In this document: positions 24,622 through 36,884 of the stretch, in pieces
Layout: each line of letters starts with the position of its first letter
Numbering within the stretch: the stretch's first letter is position 1
Made by a program: the position numbers and the translations under genes
Notes under the pieces: model-generated
Seen by the model: the letters and a program-made list of their open reading frames with translations, nothing else
The model's database searches: none
Told to the model about the DNA's origin: nothing
Assembly: GCA_946699065.1 (NCBI GenBank)
Contig: CAMPDV010001936.1
Location: forward strand, 17,673 to 81,672
Source: Loxodes magnus
Taxonomy: Eukaryota > Ciliophora > Karyorelictea > Loxodida > Loxodidae
DNA: 64,000 nt
Reading direction: 5' to 3'

Positions 24622-25185
24622 ATAATCCAATTAATTAATTTATTATTATTTATATATAAAAATGAGCGATAATAGAAAGTAATATATTACTAAATAAATA
24701 TATAACTGCTTAATTAATATTATTATAAAGCATAAATATGCCATTTATTAAAAAATAAAATGCACTATATATAATAATAACCTTTATTATTAAATTAGCT
24801 ATTATATCACTTTTTTAATTTCTTAAAGTTATTAATAAAGAAATAAACAAATCAAATGATAAATTAAATAATCTTTATTTTATAGTAAAATATATCAATT
24901 ATAGCGAAATTTAAATTTAGATTAAAGAAATTAAAAAAAGTTTGCTTTTTTAAAGAAATTATGAATAAAAGTTATATCAACTAATTTAAAAAATAAAAGG
25001 AAATAAAATTTGTTTCTGAATATTAAATGTTGATTACAGTTTGAATAGTAATTAGATATAAATGAAAATTAAGTTTTAAATTAATAATATAAAAATAATT
25101 TATTTTATATCTTATTAATTTAATTAAATTTATAAATATATTAAAATTCATTCTGTTGGACTTTCTAATAAATCAATATTATTAT

Positions 25186-25214
25186 ACAGGGCCTAGAACC
25201 TTGTTGGCACGCTC
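25186..25214 (-). repeat. dispersed 3' stem-loop, degenerate minus-strand copy
   Basis: On the minus strand, directly after the coding repeat at 25215-25575, a GAGCGTGCC...GGTTC...CCTGTATAATA sequence lies where the plus-strand copy at 42265 has its hairpin. Pairing is mostly lost. Confidence 0.4.
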
Positions 25215-25575
25215 AATATTAATATTAAAAAAATGTTCTCATATTTCTTGTTGTCATTCTAACCGTCCAATGAGTCATATCAGCTTCTCCAATGGGGAAT
25301 CTGCTTATTAAAGATTATTTTCGAATTTTGAAACAAATGACCCAGTCTTCTTGAATAAGATCTAAATAAGAATTAGTAATTAAGTCATTAACAGATCCAT
25401 CAATCAAACGTTCATACTTTTAGCAAGAACTCTCCAACAAGTTAGGCTTGTCTCTTTCGAGCTTGTGCATCCTTCTCCGTGGTGACATCTAGAGCTAGAT
25501 TACTCACAATGCAATACACACTGCCCAGATTACCTACTAGTTCTCCTAAAAGCGGATGACATGCATTTTCTTTAT
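25215..25575 (-). repeat. dispersed coding repeat (QEDW/FPIGE family), copy 1
   Basis: Related to 41920-42262 and 50640-50965. The minus-strand frame contains MSPRRRMHKLERDKPNLL, NDLITNSYLDLIQEDW and SRFPIGEADMTHWT. The Trp of QEDW is TGG here but TGA in the other two copies, a clean synonymous swap under the proposed code. It lies 125 bp downstream of the intact Gag-like gene at 25700, and the same order is seen downstream of the Gag-like gene at 40403. It may be the second ORF of one element. Confidence 0.65.
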
Positions 25576-25699
25576 ATAATAAAATAGAGTAAAAGAATAA
25601 TTTTATTTATAGAAATATACAGACAAATGATGGATAATAGTAAATAAATGCCTGTAGTATTTAAGTATAAAATTAGAATTCTAGCTAATTCAATTCAAT

Positions 25700-26584
25700 T
25701 CAATTTAAATGTTCTGCAGTAGTTTCAAGCCGTCGCATAAAATAAAAGTTTTTTAATCTTGGTGGTTTTTCTTCTTGATTCTCTCTGGTCTCAATTCTCA
25801 TCTTCTCTATTCTTGAAGTTCTTGATTGCTTTTATTTTTTCTTGCATATTTGTCCGTCTTTATTGCAATACAGTTTCTTCCTTTCTTTTTCTTCTTTAAT
25901 TCAGTATTCTTTCTTGAATTTCTAGAATTTCTTGAATTTCTTACATCTTCTGTACAGATGATTCTGGCTTTTACAAAAGTAACATTTCTTCTTTATCTTT
26001 CTAGCCGGCTCCATCTTGATTACCTGCTCTTCTTCTATTTCCATTTTGTCGATCTTAGGAATTTCTTGTCTCTAACTTAATATTATTTCCTTATTCTAAT
26101 CTTGTATCGTCTTTATTGAGGCGCTTATCTGTTTCAACTCTTCCTACTAATACTTCCAGAGAGTGTCAAGCTCCCTTTCCCAATTTGCCATTCGAAGCTC
26201 TCTTGAATCCTGTTGCTCAATTAAATCCATTAGCTTCGTATTTTCCCTCTTTAGCTTCTTAACCTCTTCCTATAGGTTTATGACTACCTTGATTAGTTGT
26301 TCTATGCTCAACTACCCGGATGGATAGACTTCCGACACCTCCTAATGTAGAGCCGACTTAGGCTGCTTCCTTGGCTTTTCCTGCGTTGACGGAGTGAGTT
26401 CATGGCTTGTCCTAGCAATTGGGTATTTCTCCCTGGGTAAGGAAGATTAAAATTACTTCACCGGAGTTTAGTCTTATTAAGAAGAAGATTAGGGTTAAGT
26501 GTAAGACAACTGATTAAGAGTGGCTTCTGGCTTCATCTCCTATTTCCTGGAGGTGGTGTAGAAACCTTTCTTTAAGCCTTCCAT
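25700..26584 (-). CDS. Gag-like coiled-coil zinc-knuckle protein B, 294 aa, intact
   Basis: ATG 26584 to TGA 25700 is 885 bp in exact frame. The protein starts MEGLKKGFYTTSRKQEMKPE. A Pro/Ser/Gln-rich region (about 30-90) is followed by a long coiled coil (EQLIKVVINLQEEVKKLKRE, about 115-210). A CCHC zinc knuckle CYFCKSQNHLYRRC lies near residue 220, then a Lys/Phe-rich repeat (KKFKKFQKFKKE) and a basic tail. This layout matches retroelement Gag or LINE ORF1 nucleic-acid-binding proteins; no polymerase gene is adjacent. Gln is TAG/TAA/CAA/CAG and one internal TGA is Trp, while the gene also ends at TGA. The coding repeat at 25215-25575 lies downstream. Confidence 0.85.
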
Positions 26585-27151
26585 TTTTTAATATTGAATT
26601 CTAGTTAATTAGTATAAAATGTATTATTTATTTACAGCATGATATTACTCTATTTATTTATAGTTTTTAATATATAATATTTATTTACTATCAAATTAAT
26701 CTAACTTAAATAAGTCTTATAATATAACTTTCAATTGGAATATAAAAGAAGAAAAATAAAGTTAATTTAAGTATAAAACTATTATAGCAGCGAAATAGTA
26801 TTAGAATGATATTCTTTTAGTAGTTAATTAAAATATAAAATAGATAGTATTAGGTAACTCTTATAAAAAGCTAATTTATATAATTATTTCTGATATTTTA
26901 TTGTATTAAAATGCTTGCTTTAATACTTATAAGTGGAATCTAGTATCGACTAAGATTTTGCTGTAGATATTTTATTATATGGATATTGTCCTTCTCCAAT
27001 GAGTTTGGTTATGGAGCTAATGTAATAATCTTTGTATAAATTTTTACATAGTAGAGAAGAGATTGAATGAGAGTTAAGATATAAGATAAGTTTGTAGGTA
27101 GTATAGGGATTATAATACATTCATGAATTGAATATAACATAACATAATTGA

Positions 27152-27895
27152 TTAAAGAGACTCCACTTTTATTTGGCTAGTCACGAAATTGGAGTTTGTT
27201 AAAGTTTATCCAAATCAAAAGTCTTCAACGTCATATTCATCTGATTTTTTCGGATTATAAATTCATATAAATTATTTATTTTATCCTCTCGTTAGTGCTT
27301 GGAAATAAAATTCTACTTGTCATCTCTCATATCGTCTTAGTGCATCTATAATCTTTGGAGCTTCTTAGTAAGATTAAAATCTTTTTTCTAGTATAAAATT
27401 CCGTTTGGTGTGCAATAAATCTTAAATAAATTTAAAATTACTCTCTTTGTTTCTTGATATTATTTACTCTTGAATTTATAGCATTGGTTTACCTAGTGAC
27501 CATATTTTTTACAATATCAAGATCTTTTTTTGTATTTTCTGATAGGAAAGTGACGGGTTCTGTATTCCTCTTGATTCTGGATTAGAGCATTAGTTAAGCT
27601 TGATTCGCTCTAGTTAACTAATTCTTTGGTCGAAATTTTGTCTTAGATTCCATTCGATTTAGGTGATTTATCTTTACATCCCTTAAAAAGATATCTATTA
27701 GTTAAATTGTACTTTAAGATTTTATTCATTTAACAATCTGTTGATTGCTAGCATTAGAGATTAGGTTATTTATTTAAGATCTTACACTTCTTTTACTAGC
27801 TTCTGATTATCCAATTGCGGCAAATAGAAGTCATTAGAAAGGTCAGGTTAATTGGTAAGTTTTGTTGGAGAGGTCTTTGTTTTCTTAGATGCCAT
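27152..27895 (-). CDS. coiled-coil protein of unknown function, about 247 aa
   Basis: From ATG 27895 the frame reads MASKKTKTSPTKLTNQPDLS, a Ser/Thr/Lys head. A Gln-rich coiled coil follows (about 30-105: LVKEVQDLKQITQSLMLAIN). The C-terminal domain (about 180-247: DALRRYERWQ, FIWIYNPKKSDEYD, TNSNFVTSQIKVESL) is shared with 24025-24240. The frame to the conserved TAA (27152-27154) is an exact multiple of three. Several Trp codons are TGA and fall at the same sites in the paralogue. No TGA follows soon, so TAA may be the real stop or the end lies further on. It abuts a broken kinase gene on the opposite strand. Its size resembles the Gag-like genes but it has no zinc knuckle. Confidence 0.6.
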
Positions 27896-27908
27896 TTTTT
27901 ATAAATAT

Positions 27909-29330
27909 ATAATTCATAGAGATTAAAAAAGTTATAAATTACTATTAGATGCTAATTATAATGCCAAAATTACTGATTTTGGTTTATCAAAAATAAAAAC
28001 GGAATCTAAGTCTTTAAGTAATATCCAATAAGTGGGAACTACTCGTTGGATGGCTCCAGAGTTACTGACACTTAGACCTAGATACAGTAAGCAATCGGAT
28101 ATATATGCTTTAGGCATGGTATTTTGGGAAATAGCAAAAAGAGTTATTCAATTTTAAAAAGAAAGTCGATTAGGTTGTTATAAATTATGTTTTGAAAGAA
28201 GGAAGAGAGTAAATACCTGAAGTTTGTCTTGAATAGTTTGGTTACATAATAAGAGGGTGTTGATAATAGATGCTTTAAAAAAGATTGAATTTAAAGTCAA
28301 TAAAATAATATTTATTATAACTATCAGAATTACCATAAGTCTAAATAAATCCTGTCGCTAACCCCTTAAACACAGAGCATTTAAATAAAAGAAAATAAGA
28401 AATATTATAATTTTTAGCGCAGTTTAGGTAATAAAAGATAACTATTGAGTATATAGAGTAAAGTTTATTAAATAACGAAAATTGGATAGAATAAACAGAC
28501 ATTCTACAATAGTTAGAGAGCGTGAAAAAGTAAATAATTAGAGTAAAATTTTTTAGAAGTTATTAAAGCATCTAAATGGAGCAAAGAAATATTTTAAGCA
28601 TCGGGAATTGCAATATAATCATTGATTCATTTGGGTTATAGGTTCATAAATTTAGATTTGTAAGGAGTGAGAATAAAAGGAGTTGATTTAAGTGTATGAT
28701 ATTTTGAGGGGTGTGATTTCAGAAATTCAAATCTATAAGAGATAAATATAATAAATACTGAAATAGTGAATTGTAATTTTGAAAACGTAAATATAGCAAA
28801 CATTTAACTAGAATAAAGTAAATTAATAACTGGACACATGGCTGGAATTGTATCAATATAGGTAACAAGTGACAGGAAATGAATCGTATCGGGAAGCGGG
28901 GATAAAACTATTAAGATCTGAGATTTTTAGAGTGAAATCTGTAAAAGAACTTTGACGGAACATATGGGCACAGTTTATGCTGTAGCAGTGACTAGTAATT
29001 AAAAAGAAATTGTGTCGGGAAGTGGCGATAAAACTATAAAGATCTGGGATTTCCTGAGTGGGGCTTGCAAAAGAACTTTGAAGAAACATGCAGGTGCAGT
29101 TTATGCAGTAGCGGTGACTTGTTATCAAAAATAAATTGTTTCGGGAAGTAGAGATGAAAATATAAAGATCTGGGATTTTCTGAGTCGAATCTGTAGGAGT
29201 ACTTTGATTGGATAAAAAAAGAAGTTAGATCGGTAGTTATAGTAAGTGATTAGAAATGAATTGTTTCGGGAAGTGGAGACGAAACAATAAGAAAATGGAA
29301 TGTTAGGAAAATTTTAGAATTGGCTTAGAA
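27909..29330 (+). pseudogene. kinase-pentapeptide-WD40 protein, 5'-truncated and frameshifted
   Basis: The remnant begins inside a kinase catalytic loop: YIIHRDQKSYKLLLD, ITDFGLSK, then VGTTRWMAPE and SDIYALGMVFWEIA, a TKL-type activation segment. The C-lobe continues in another frame (VINYVLKEGRE, GYIIRGCWQQ, with TGA at the invariant Trp). A linker leads to pentapeptide-like repeats (VDLSVWYFEGCDFRNSNLQE, about 28690-28800), then four WD repeats (WIVSGSGDKTIKIWDF). At least two frame breaks are seen, near 28157 and in an A run near 29215. The catalytic-loop Asn is Lys. The kinase N-lobe is absent; the break is 15-20 bp from the ATG of the opposite gene at 27895. Such multidomain proteins act as signalling scaffolds; this copy is probably dead. 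Confidence 0.75.
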
Positions 29331-29620
29331 AGGATTTGAAGAGAAGGTAAGTTTAATATTTATTAAATTACTAAAAAGATATTTTCATGAAAGGATTAAT
29401 ATAGTATAAAGAATAATAATTTTATCGAAATAAAAGCAAACGAACAGGATAGGAAGGTGTTGGAAAGGAATTGTTTAGTTTTTTGAGAGTTCTAAAGATT
29501 GATAAACTAAATATAATATTTGTTAGATAAAACTAATAATTTTTTGCAAAAAATCTCTATTAATAAGAATTCATCTCGACCAAAATAAATTAGCAAAGTA
29601 TACTTATAAAACTCAAAAAT

Positions 29621-30244
29621 ATGAAAGAAGAAAATCGTGGAAATTTAAAATACTTACAAGAGCTCGAAGGAAAAATTGCAATATTGATTTCTAATACCAA
29701 AAATAAAAAATCGACAATTTATATTCAGTAAATGTGAGAATCAAGTAATTAGAAACAAAGTTCAATTAATTCGCAGAGTTGATAAAAGGCTTAATTTTTT
29801 TAAATATGTCGATGAACGACTCTTTGTATACAAAATATAAAAACTAGCCAATAAAATTTATTTTTATAGTAAAATAAAATAATGCTGATATTACAAGATA
29901 ATTGGCAATAATGTAAGTAAATGCTGATATTTTAAATGGAAATGGTAATAAGGAATCTTGGGATTATGGCAATCGTTCAGTAATTTAAATTACACCCCAA
30001 AAGCGATACTATCTTGAAAGTAAATATATAGAGGGAATTAAATTTTAAGAGATATAGCAATAACACAGCAAAAAAAAGAAAAGAAAATATGAAACAAACA
30101 GTTACTAGGTAACAAAAGGATTAAGCAAGATTCTAATTTAAAAAAGTGTAAAATAGAACAAGTGGATATGCCTTTCAGGAAAATGATGCAAACTAATATT
30201 GGGAATTTAAAATTTAACAAAAAAATTAAACTTTAATACAGTGA
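29621..30244 (+). CDS. hypothetical protein, 207 aa
   Basis: ATG 29621 starts MKEENRGNLKYLQELEGKIA and the frame ends at tandem TGA TGA (30242-30247), an exact multiple of three. Three earlier TGA codons read as Trp in good context. The protein is Gln/Lys/Asn-rich and basic in the C-terminal half (NTAKKRKENMKQTVTRQQKD). No domain recognised. Doubled TGA at the end may mark true termination in a code where single TGA is Trp. It lies about 290 bp after the WD40 pseudogene on the same strand. Confidence 0.5.
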
Positions 30245-30319
30245 TGAACCAAGAGGTGGAATTTCTTCAATTATATATTATTATATATAAACAAATAGGG
30301 AGGAAAAATCTTTTAACTG

Positions 30320-30571
30320 AAATTAATTTAAATTCTGGTACCAGGAAGTACTATATGGACGAAGAACCGAACATGAATCTTGACAAAAGCCAAGAAAAGA
30401 CAAAACCAGACTGAGAAGGCAACAAATGGCATTAATGATGAAAGATGCCAGATACTAAGGTCTCTTAGCAAGCATTCTGATAGTGCCATATAGAAGACAA
30501 GAAACATAAAGGAGAACTATTACTGTGGAAAACTTCAGAAAAAAAATGTTAACTTCAAAAATCTAAATTAA
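30320..30571 (+). repeat. GC-richer coding-like unit ahead of a stem-loop
   Basis: A 250 bp patch of higher GC placed just before a stem-loop copy, as at 24272-24587. One frame reads MDEEPNMNLDKSQEKTKPDW; another reads ATNGINDERCQILRSLSKHS. I cannot decide between them and found no close paralogue in the window. It is probably the 3' part of another stem-loop-bearing element. Confidence 0.35.
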
Positions 30572-30606
30572 AAAACTGCGCGCCAGTGAGTTACTACATA
30601 CTCTCT
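30572..30606 (+). repeat. dispersed 3' stem-loop, copy 3
   Basis: CTGCGCGCC-AGTGA-GTTACTACATACTCTCT occupies the same position relative to a GC-richer patch and an A/T tail (TTATTATTTATTATTTATT) as in the other copies. The stem is diverged. Confidence 0.45.
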
Positions 30607-30639
30607 AATCACATTAATTATTATTTATTATTTATTTAT

Positions 30640-31975
30640 TTATTTAAAAATTAATATCAAATCAAAAATTTATAATAAAGATAATTACGAAATTAAAGAA
30701 ATATAAAGTGCATAAGATAATATTTAAAAATGTATTTAAAAAAGAAAAATTCTCAAAAAGGTAAAGAAAGGTAAATAAAAAAGTCAAACAAAAAAGAAAA
30801 AGATTATAATTGAAATTTAAAATTTTAAGGTTTAGCATAAAAAAATATTAAGAGTTTTAATTTTAATTTTTATATAAGTTAACTTTTAAAATAATTTGAG
30901 TGAAATATTAATTAAATTGAACTTAAAAAGTTTCAAAGATTAGAAAACTTTTAAAATTCTAAGTGATTTACACGATTTTTAGAATTTTATTTAAGTAAAA
31001 AAATTTATAATGGTTAAGTTTTTTTACTTTGAGATAATTAAATTATTTTAATATTTTCTGGTTTTGTAATAGGAAAAGTAAATTAATCAGAGGATAAAAA
31101 TAAGCGCAGAAGTTTCCAAATAAAAGCAATTAAATTAAAAAAAATTGGCAAACTATTTTAGGCCTTTTTTTCATTTTTTAATAATATTTGATATTTTGAG
31201 GAATCACTGAATAGATTTTGGATTGAATATAGAAAATAAATATGGAAAAATTAAAAAAATAAAGTTTTAAAGTTTTTTTCGAAATATATGATAAATTAAA
31301 TTGGAAAGAAATATTTTTAAGCGGTTTTTTATAACTTGTAAAGTAATATATTAAATCATAAATTTCAAAATTATTTTTATGAAATTTGGTATAAAAGTTA
31401 TAATTTTATGATTATGCATTTAAATTTTTATTTAAAATGTGTTTTTCAAATATAAAAAAAGTGAAAATTTTAGATTTATATTATTCAAAAATGAAAAAAT
31501 CGAAATTGCTTATTTATAATAATTTTTTTTTTATTAAAAAAAAATTAATTTGCCTATCTGTTAGAAGTAAAGATATTTAAAGATAGTACTTAAATTTTAA
31601 GAATCGAGTTAAGTGTCTAAATTTTTAAACTTAATACAAAATAAAGAATTTTTTAACTTTTATATTTTATCCTAAAGTTTAAATAAAATTTTTTTAATTT
31701 AAAAAATGAAAAAATAATTAATTTTTTTTTATTCTGATTTTTAGATTAGCAAAGAATTTGAGAGAGGGTCAAAATTTTATCTTTTATTATTTAAAATTAA
31801 AAATTGAAATAAAGTAATTAAAGTGGCTAAAAAAGTTTAAAATTCTTTTTAAGATAAAAGTTGATTAAAATTTTATAATATAAAGAAAAAAATGAAGATT
31901 AATGGTTTAAACCTTTTTTGTAATATGTTTCTAATAATAAAGAAATTATATAATTAAGATTAAAAGAATTTTATA
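30640..31975. other. AT-rich stretch, nothing recognised
   Basis: A/T homopolymer-rich sequence with long runs of A (left) and T/A mixtures. No motif or repeat partner was seen. Confidence 0.5.
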
Positions 31976-31977
31976 AT

Positions 31978-32276
31978 TAAAAAGATGGTGGGAGCTGAGA
32001 TTGACTTTCTGAATCATACTTTCTGGTTTTATGACTAGGAACAAGTTTCTTTCCTGTCGCTGAGAAAGTCCCTGATCAAAGTCAACCTTTGCAAGGGAAC
32101 GCCTTCCTTTTGATTATCCACTCCTGGTAGGGGCTTGAAGCCTGGCTGCCCATAGCGATGGAGTTCCCTGGCAGCTGCTTTTCGAAAGCAACAGGATATC
32201 TTTGTTATCCCATGAAGGGAGTATTGGAGTCGTTAAACTGCAAGAAGTTGCAGTCCAAAAACTCTTTTAGTTTAAA
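31978..32276 (+). repeat. GC-rich structured repeat, copy 2
   Basis: Inverted copy of 8590-8880, about 23 kb away. It begins AAGATGGTGGGAGCTGAGATT and ends with the perfect CTGCAA/TTGCAG hairpin followed by AGTCCAAAAACTC. Flanks outside the repeat do not match except for generic A/T. The differences from copy 1 are mostly transitions plus single-base indels (one is in a G run near 32130). Confidence 0.65.
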
Positions 32277-32279
32277 ATT

Positions 32280-34260
32280 AATTAAGATTAAAAGAATTTC
32301 CATCTGCAAATTAAAGATATTTGAATTTAAATCTTTTTATAAAAATATATGTAAAAATTAAGTATCTTTTTAAGAATAGATATAAAGCAAGAGAAGATGA
32401 ATTGAAAAAAAGTTTTAAAAACGAAAACTTTTATTTTTGTATTTTGCTTGAGTTTTATATTGCATGAAATTTTACTGAATGAGTTAAATAAAACATTATT
32501 TTATGTATTTCTGTAAAAATAATAATTAGAATTTTCTAAAAGGTTTTAAAATAATTTAGAAAATAGTTATTTAATATAAAAAATAAAATTCCTTATTTTA
32601 ATTTTTATAAATCTAATTTGTGGATTGAAATAATATTTCCCATTGGTCTTTTTATATTTTTTATATAAAAGTTATATTAAAAAATTATAAGTATGATTAA
32701 AAAATTATTTTCTTGTAATGTAAAATATTAAAATATATATATTCAAATCATTTATTTTTAAAATTCAAAAAGTTTGAAAAAATATTTGAATCTAAAGAAA
32801 ACTTACACTCACATAGTAAAAAACATTAAAAATATTTTGATCTATATTAGATAAAATTTATTTGAAAATTCCTTATCTTTAGATATCAAATAATTAGTCA
32901 TAAAAAAATTAAAATTAATCTACTTTTATATCTTTTTTTGAATATGAATTTTATTTCAAAAAAGCAATTATTAAAATAAAGAATCTTCATATTTCTTTAA
33001 AATATAAAATTAAATATATCTAAAAAGCTAAAATAGCTTTAAAATTAAATATTAAAATTTACCAGAATAAAAACACTAAAAAATAATTAAGCTTAAGTAA
33101 AATTCTTAAAGATAAGCATTAAGATATATTTAATTCAAATTATTATCTATTTTTAAATTTATGAGTTTCAAACTTCATAGTTAATTACAAATATCAAAGT
33201 AAATTTAAATATTTAGTCAATTATATAAATTTTTTAGAGCTTTTTCTATTTTTTTCAAATTTTTGTATTTCTAGAAAATATACCCAAAAGTATGCTGATC
33301 TAGTTAATCAATATTAACTAACTCTATTTTTTAATAATTTTAGCCATATTAAATTATTTTTGAAGTAGGTAAATGGTATAGAAGAATTGAATAACTAGTT
33401 TATAGAATATTTTATCTAAATTAGCTAAATTTTAGACTTACTTTTTATTTTAAGCTCCAGTTTTTAAATCTAATTCACTCTAATTTAAATCTTTTATTTC
33501 TTAAAAATGTAATCCATCCAGTATAACCTTTTATATATAACAAAAAGTTCTAATTAAAAAATTTTAATATTTTATCTAAAGCATTCCAAAATAAAATATT
33601 CCTCAAACTATAATCTTAAGAATTTTTATCCAAGAAATCAAACATAAAATCTTAAAATAAGGAACACTAAATCATAAAATAAATATGAAGCTAAGTTATT
33701 TTATAAGCTATAAAGATTTTAAATGTCTAAACTCTCAAGAATAAAAAGTCAACGAAATTGATTACATTTTTTAAATTAAATCATTTTTTCTTTTCTAAAA
33801 TTATTATCTTTATTCGTTAAACTATTTTTTGTCTCTACATTACAGTTGTTCTATCAAAGCTATAAAGCTTACTTAAAATTTATATAAATTGTTCTTTTTT
33901 TATATATTTTAAATAGTTTTGTAATGTAACGGTAACTTTAAAATTATATTATTTTCTTTGAGATAAACATAAATGATTAAGAGAAAATAATCTTAATAAC
34001 TTATATAACTTTTTCTTATATCTAAGTTATAAATATTTACAAAAATAGCGTGCAATTTCTATTTATATTACATTTTTTTTATATATCTATTAGCATTAAT
34101 TAAATATTTGAGGTTAACTTATATAATTAAACTGTTATTAAGATCTCAATTAATTTAACATTTTTTAAAAGGTTCTAATTATTATATAGATTATAGATAA
34201 AATAGCAGTATACTTATAAATTATTTTTATTAAGTTATTTATTTAACTTATAAAATAGTA
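32280..34260. other. AT-rich stretch, nothing recognised
   Basis: About 2 kb of A/T-rich sequence between the structured repeat and F-box/LRR paralogue 2. No composition shift, motif or repeat partner was found. Confidence 0.5.
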
Positions 34261-34268
34261 ATCTTAAG

Positions 34269-36521
34269 TTAATTTTCCTCTTCTAATAAAACCTTTCCTA
34301 AATCTATTTCGGTATCTTTTCTCTCTTTTTAGGTCTGCTAATCTTAAAAATAATAGTGTAAGATTTTAAGATTTTTGCCTTACTCACTAATCAAATCTCA
34401 CTTTATTTAGTTGCATCTAAGTAACTATAGGGTTATTAAACTATTTCATATTGGATAGTAAAATCCTTGCTCGTCTTTAAATATAAATCCTTCCTAAGTC
34501 AATAAATCATTAGAACATAAGTTCAAATGCTATAATAAATGACAATTTTTTATTATCTTATGCAAATCTTAATTTCTTACTTAGCACTGTTGAAGTCCCA
34601 ATGTGGTTAACTTCTAGATTTTCACAATTTAATCAATCCAATTTTCATTCAAAAAAGTGCATTAATAGAAAGAAAGATAATCTAGTTTAAAACAATATTT
34701 ATTGATAGTTTCTTGAGTTTAATTTGATATAGTTCTTATTAAGTAAAGCTTTATTATTTCTAGTTTATTACAGTTTTAGAATATTAAATTTAATGCTTCA
34801 TCTTTCATTTGAAGTAAGTTTTACAGCAATAATTCTTTTAATTTCTAATTGTGCTGTCCTATAGATTTAAGGGTCTAATCTACTAGTTAGTTTAAATTTA
34901 TTATTTTTAATAACCTTAAATTTGGGCTACTCTTTAAAATAAGAGCTAATGTTTCATCTTATAAATAGTTAGGACCTTCTAGTGTTAATTTATATAAGGA
35001 TGCAAGTTACAATAAATGCATTTTATTGCTTATTCCTTATTATTAGTTCTAGATTTCTTCTTAATTTGGTTCATTTTTCAATTAATTTCTTTATATTATA
35101 GATAATTTTTATAAATTTGGAGTAATGAGCAGTAAAGATATTAAGGATTGGTCAACAAAAGACATACAATCATTTATATAAAGTTTTTCAAGTTTTAGCA
35201 AACTTAAATTATAGCAGTAAAAGCTAGAAATCCCTTCTTCATTTAAATTCTTAAATTATGTATTCTAACTAATTACTAAGCTGCTATTAGCCTAACTTCA
35301 TTTTAATTTTTTTAGATTTGGAGCATTTTAGAGTATTAAAAAGAAAAGCTGAATTTAAAATATCATAGAGTTGTTTATTTCAATATATTCTAGTTAGTTT
35401 CATTTATTTTAAAAGAAGTTAATCAATGCTTCATGACTAAAATTTCATATCTAAATCTTTAACTTCTTTAAGTTCAAACTAATTATATATTACAAAGTTT
35501 CTTTTTCTATATCTTATGCTTTCAATAAATCAATGCAGCTCAAATTAGGACAATAGCTAAGAAAATCCTATATTCTATAGTTTATTAATAGTTCTTCTAC
35601 AAATTTACCTTTTATTGCTAAAAAGCTTTTAATATAGCCATAATTTATTTTTTCACTCTCAATTATTATAGTTTTTAGCTTTAAATCTTAGCAGTAATTT
35701 ATTAAGAACTCCCCTGTTATATTTTTGACTCATTAAAGGTAAATAAATTCTAAACTAGGCACATTCTTCAAAAACCTTAAATCATTATCCATTATATTTA
35801 TTCATTAAACAGTCAGATGTTTTAAGTTTATACAACTTGACAAATCAGGTATATTCCTGAGAGTTTAAAAAAAGATGTATTATATTTTAATTTCTTAAAT
35901 CTAAACATTTTAACCACTTTTAATGGTTTTCTGTCTGAAATGCATGCATCTATTAAACTCTTAAATTACTTGATCTCAAACATTCTGAGAAAAATCAGAT
36001 AAATTGAAATAGATTTGTTTAATATCTTAGTAAGCTATTTATTTTAATTACCATTATAACCTATTTTTAATAATATCTTCCTTATTCTTATAAAATGATA
36101 ACTGTAATTATTATACTTTATAGGTAAATTTATTGAAGAGTTTACTAACTTATTATAAAACTGCTATTTCTTTGGTATCTAAAAATTAAAATATTTAGTC
36201 AAGGATATTCTTATTCTTTCAAAATTGTTTGCTTACAATATCTATCTAAATTACTGGTTCCTAGTTAGTTTTTACTTAATTATTTATCTTTTATTATCCA
36301 AAAGTATTATCAGAATTTTGCTAGTTGCTTATATCAGGAAAATCTTAATTTATGCTTTATGAATGTTCAGAAGTTTAAATATTAAGCACTAGATTTCTTT
36401 CCTCTTATTATAGATTTAAGCCTTCCTAGCAGTAAGTATTTTAATAATCTAATTCTTGACGCATTTAAGTCTAGTTTTATAGCCTGCATTTGGAGTAATA
36501 ATTATACGTGTTAGACTACAT
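34269..36521 (-). CDS. F-box/leucine-rich-repeat protein, paralogue 2
   Basis: ATG 36521 starts MQSNTYNYYSKCRLQNQTQM; the Cys-rich head is partly lost (second pair reads CQEG). The F-box-like region keeps FWKNKNILDQIFQFLDTKEI and SKLFNKFT, with Trp as TGA. Leucine-rich repeats follow. The distance to the conserved end codon TAA (34269-34271, after LGKVLLEEEN) is 2253 bp, an exact frame, about 750 residues. Length and end position match paralogues 1 and 4, so this is probably intact. The expected family role is SCF substrate recognition. Loss of head cysteines suggests that part is under weaker constraint or has changed function. Confidence 0.75.
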
Positions 36522-36884
36522 TTATTTAAATTAATTAAAAATGAAGCAACTAGCAAACCAATTATAAAGAAATAAAATATTTAATTTAATTAAATTTAAA
36601 GCAGGTACTAGATATTATTATCATCTAATTTAACTATATAACATATAAATTCTTTATCTAGCACTTTTATTATATTCATCAAGTAAAAAGTAATATCATT
36701 ATAAGTACTGCTATATCACTATAAAGAGTGTAACTCTAATGTTCTTAAAATCTACTCTGGTTTTATTTATATTTTAAGATATTAATAAATTTGAAGCTAT
36801 TTAAATGAATGCTATTTTAGTAATTGCTTCATTTTTAAATCTGTTATTATTTAAAATTAATAAACTAACTGTCTTTATTTTTAA

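Noticed and set aside
25826-26080. 84-codon Phe/Leu-rich ORF on the plus strand
   Set aside because: Antisense of the zinc knuckle and coiled coil of Gag-like gene B, which is intact in exact frame on the other strand.
28853-29128. 91-codon ORF on the minus strand with an internal repeat
   Set aside because: The repeat is the antisense of two WD40 units in the kinase-WD40 remnant.
32158-32361. 67-codon ORF starting in the GC-rich repeat
   Set aside because: It begins inside the structured repeat and runs into flanking A/T sequence; copy 1 does not preserve it.
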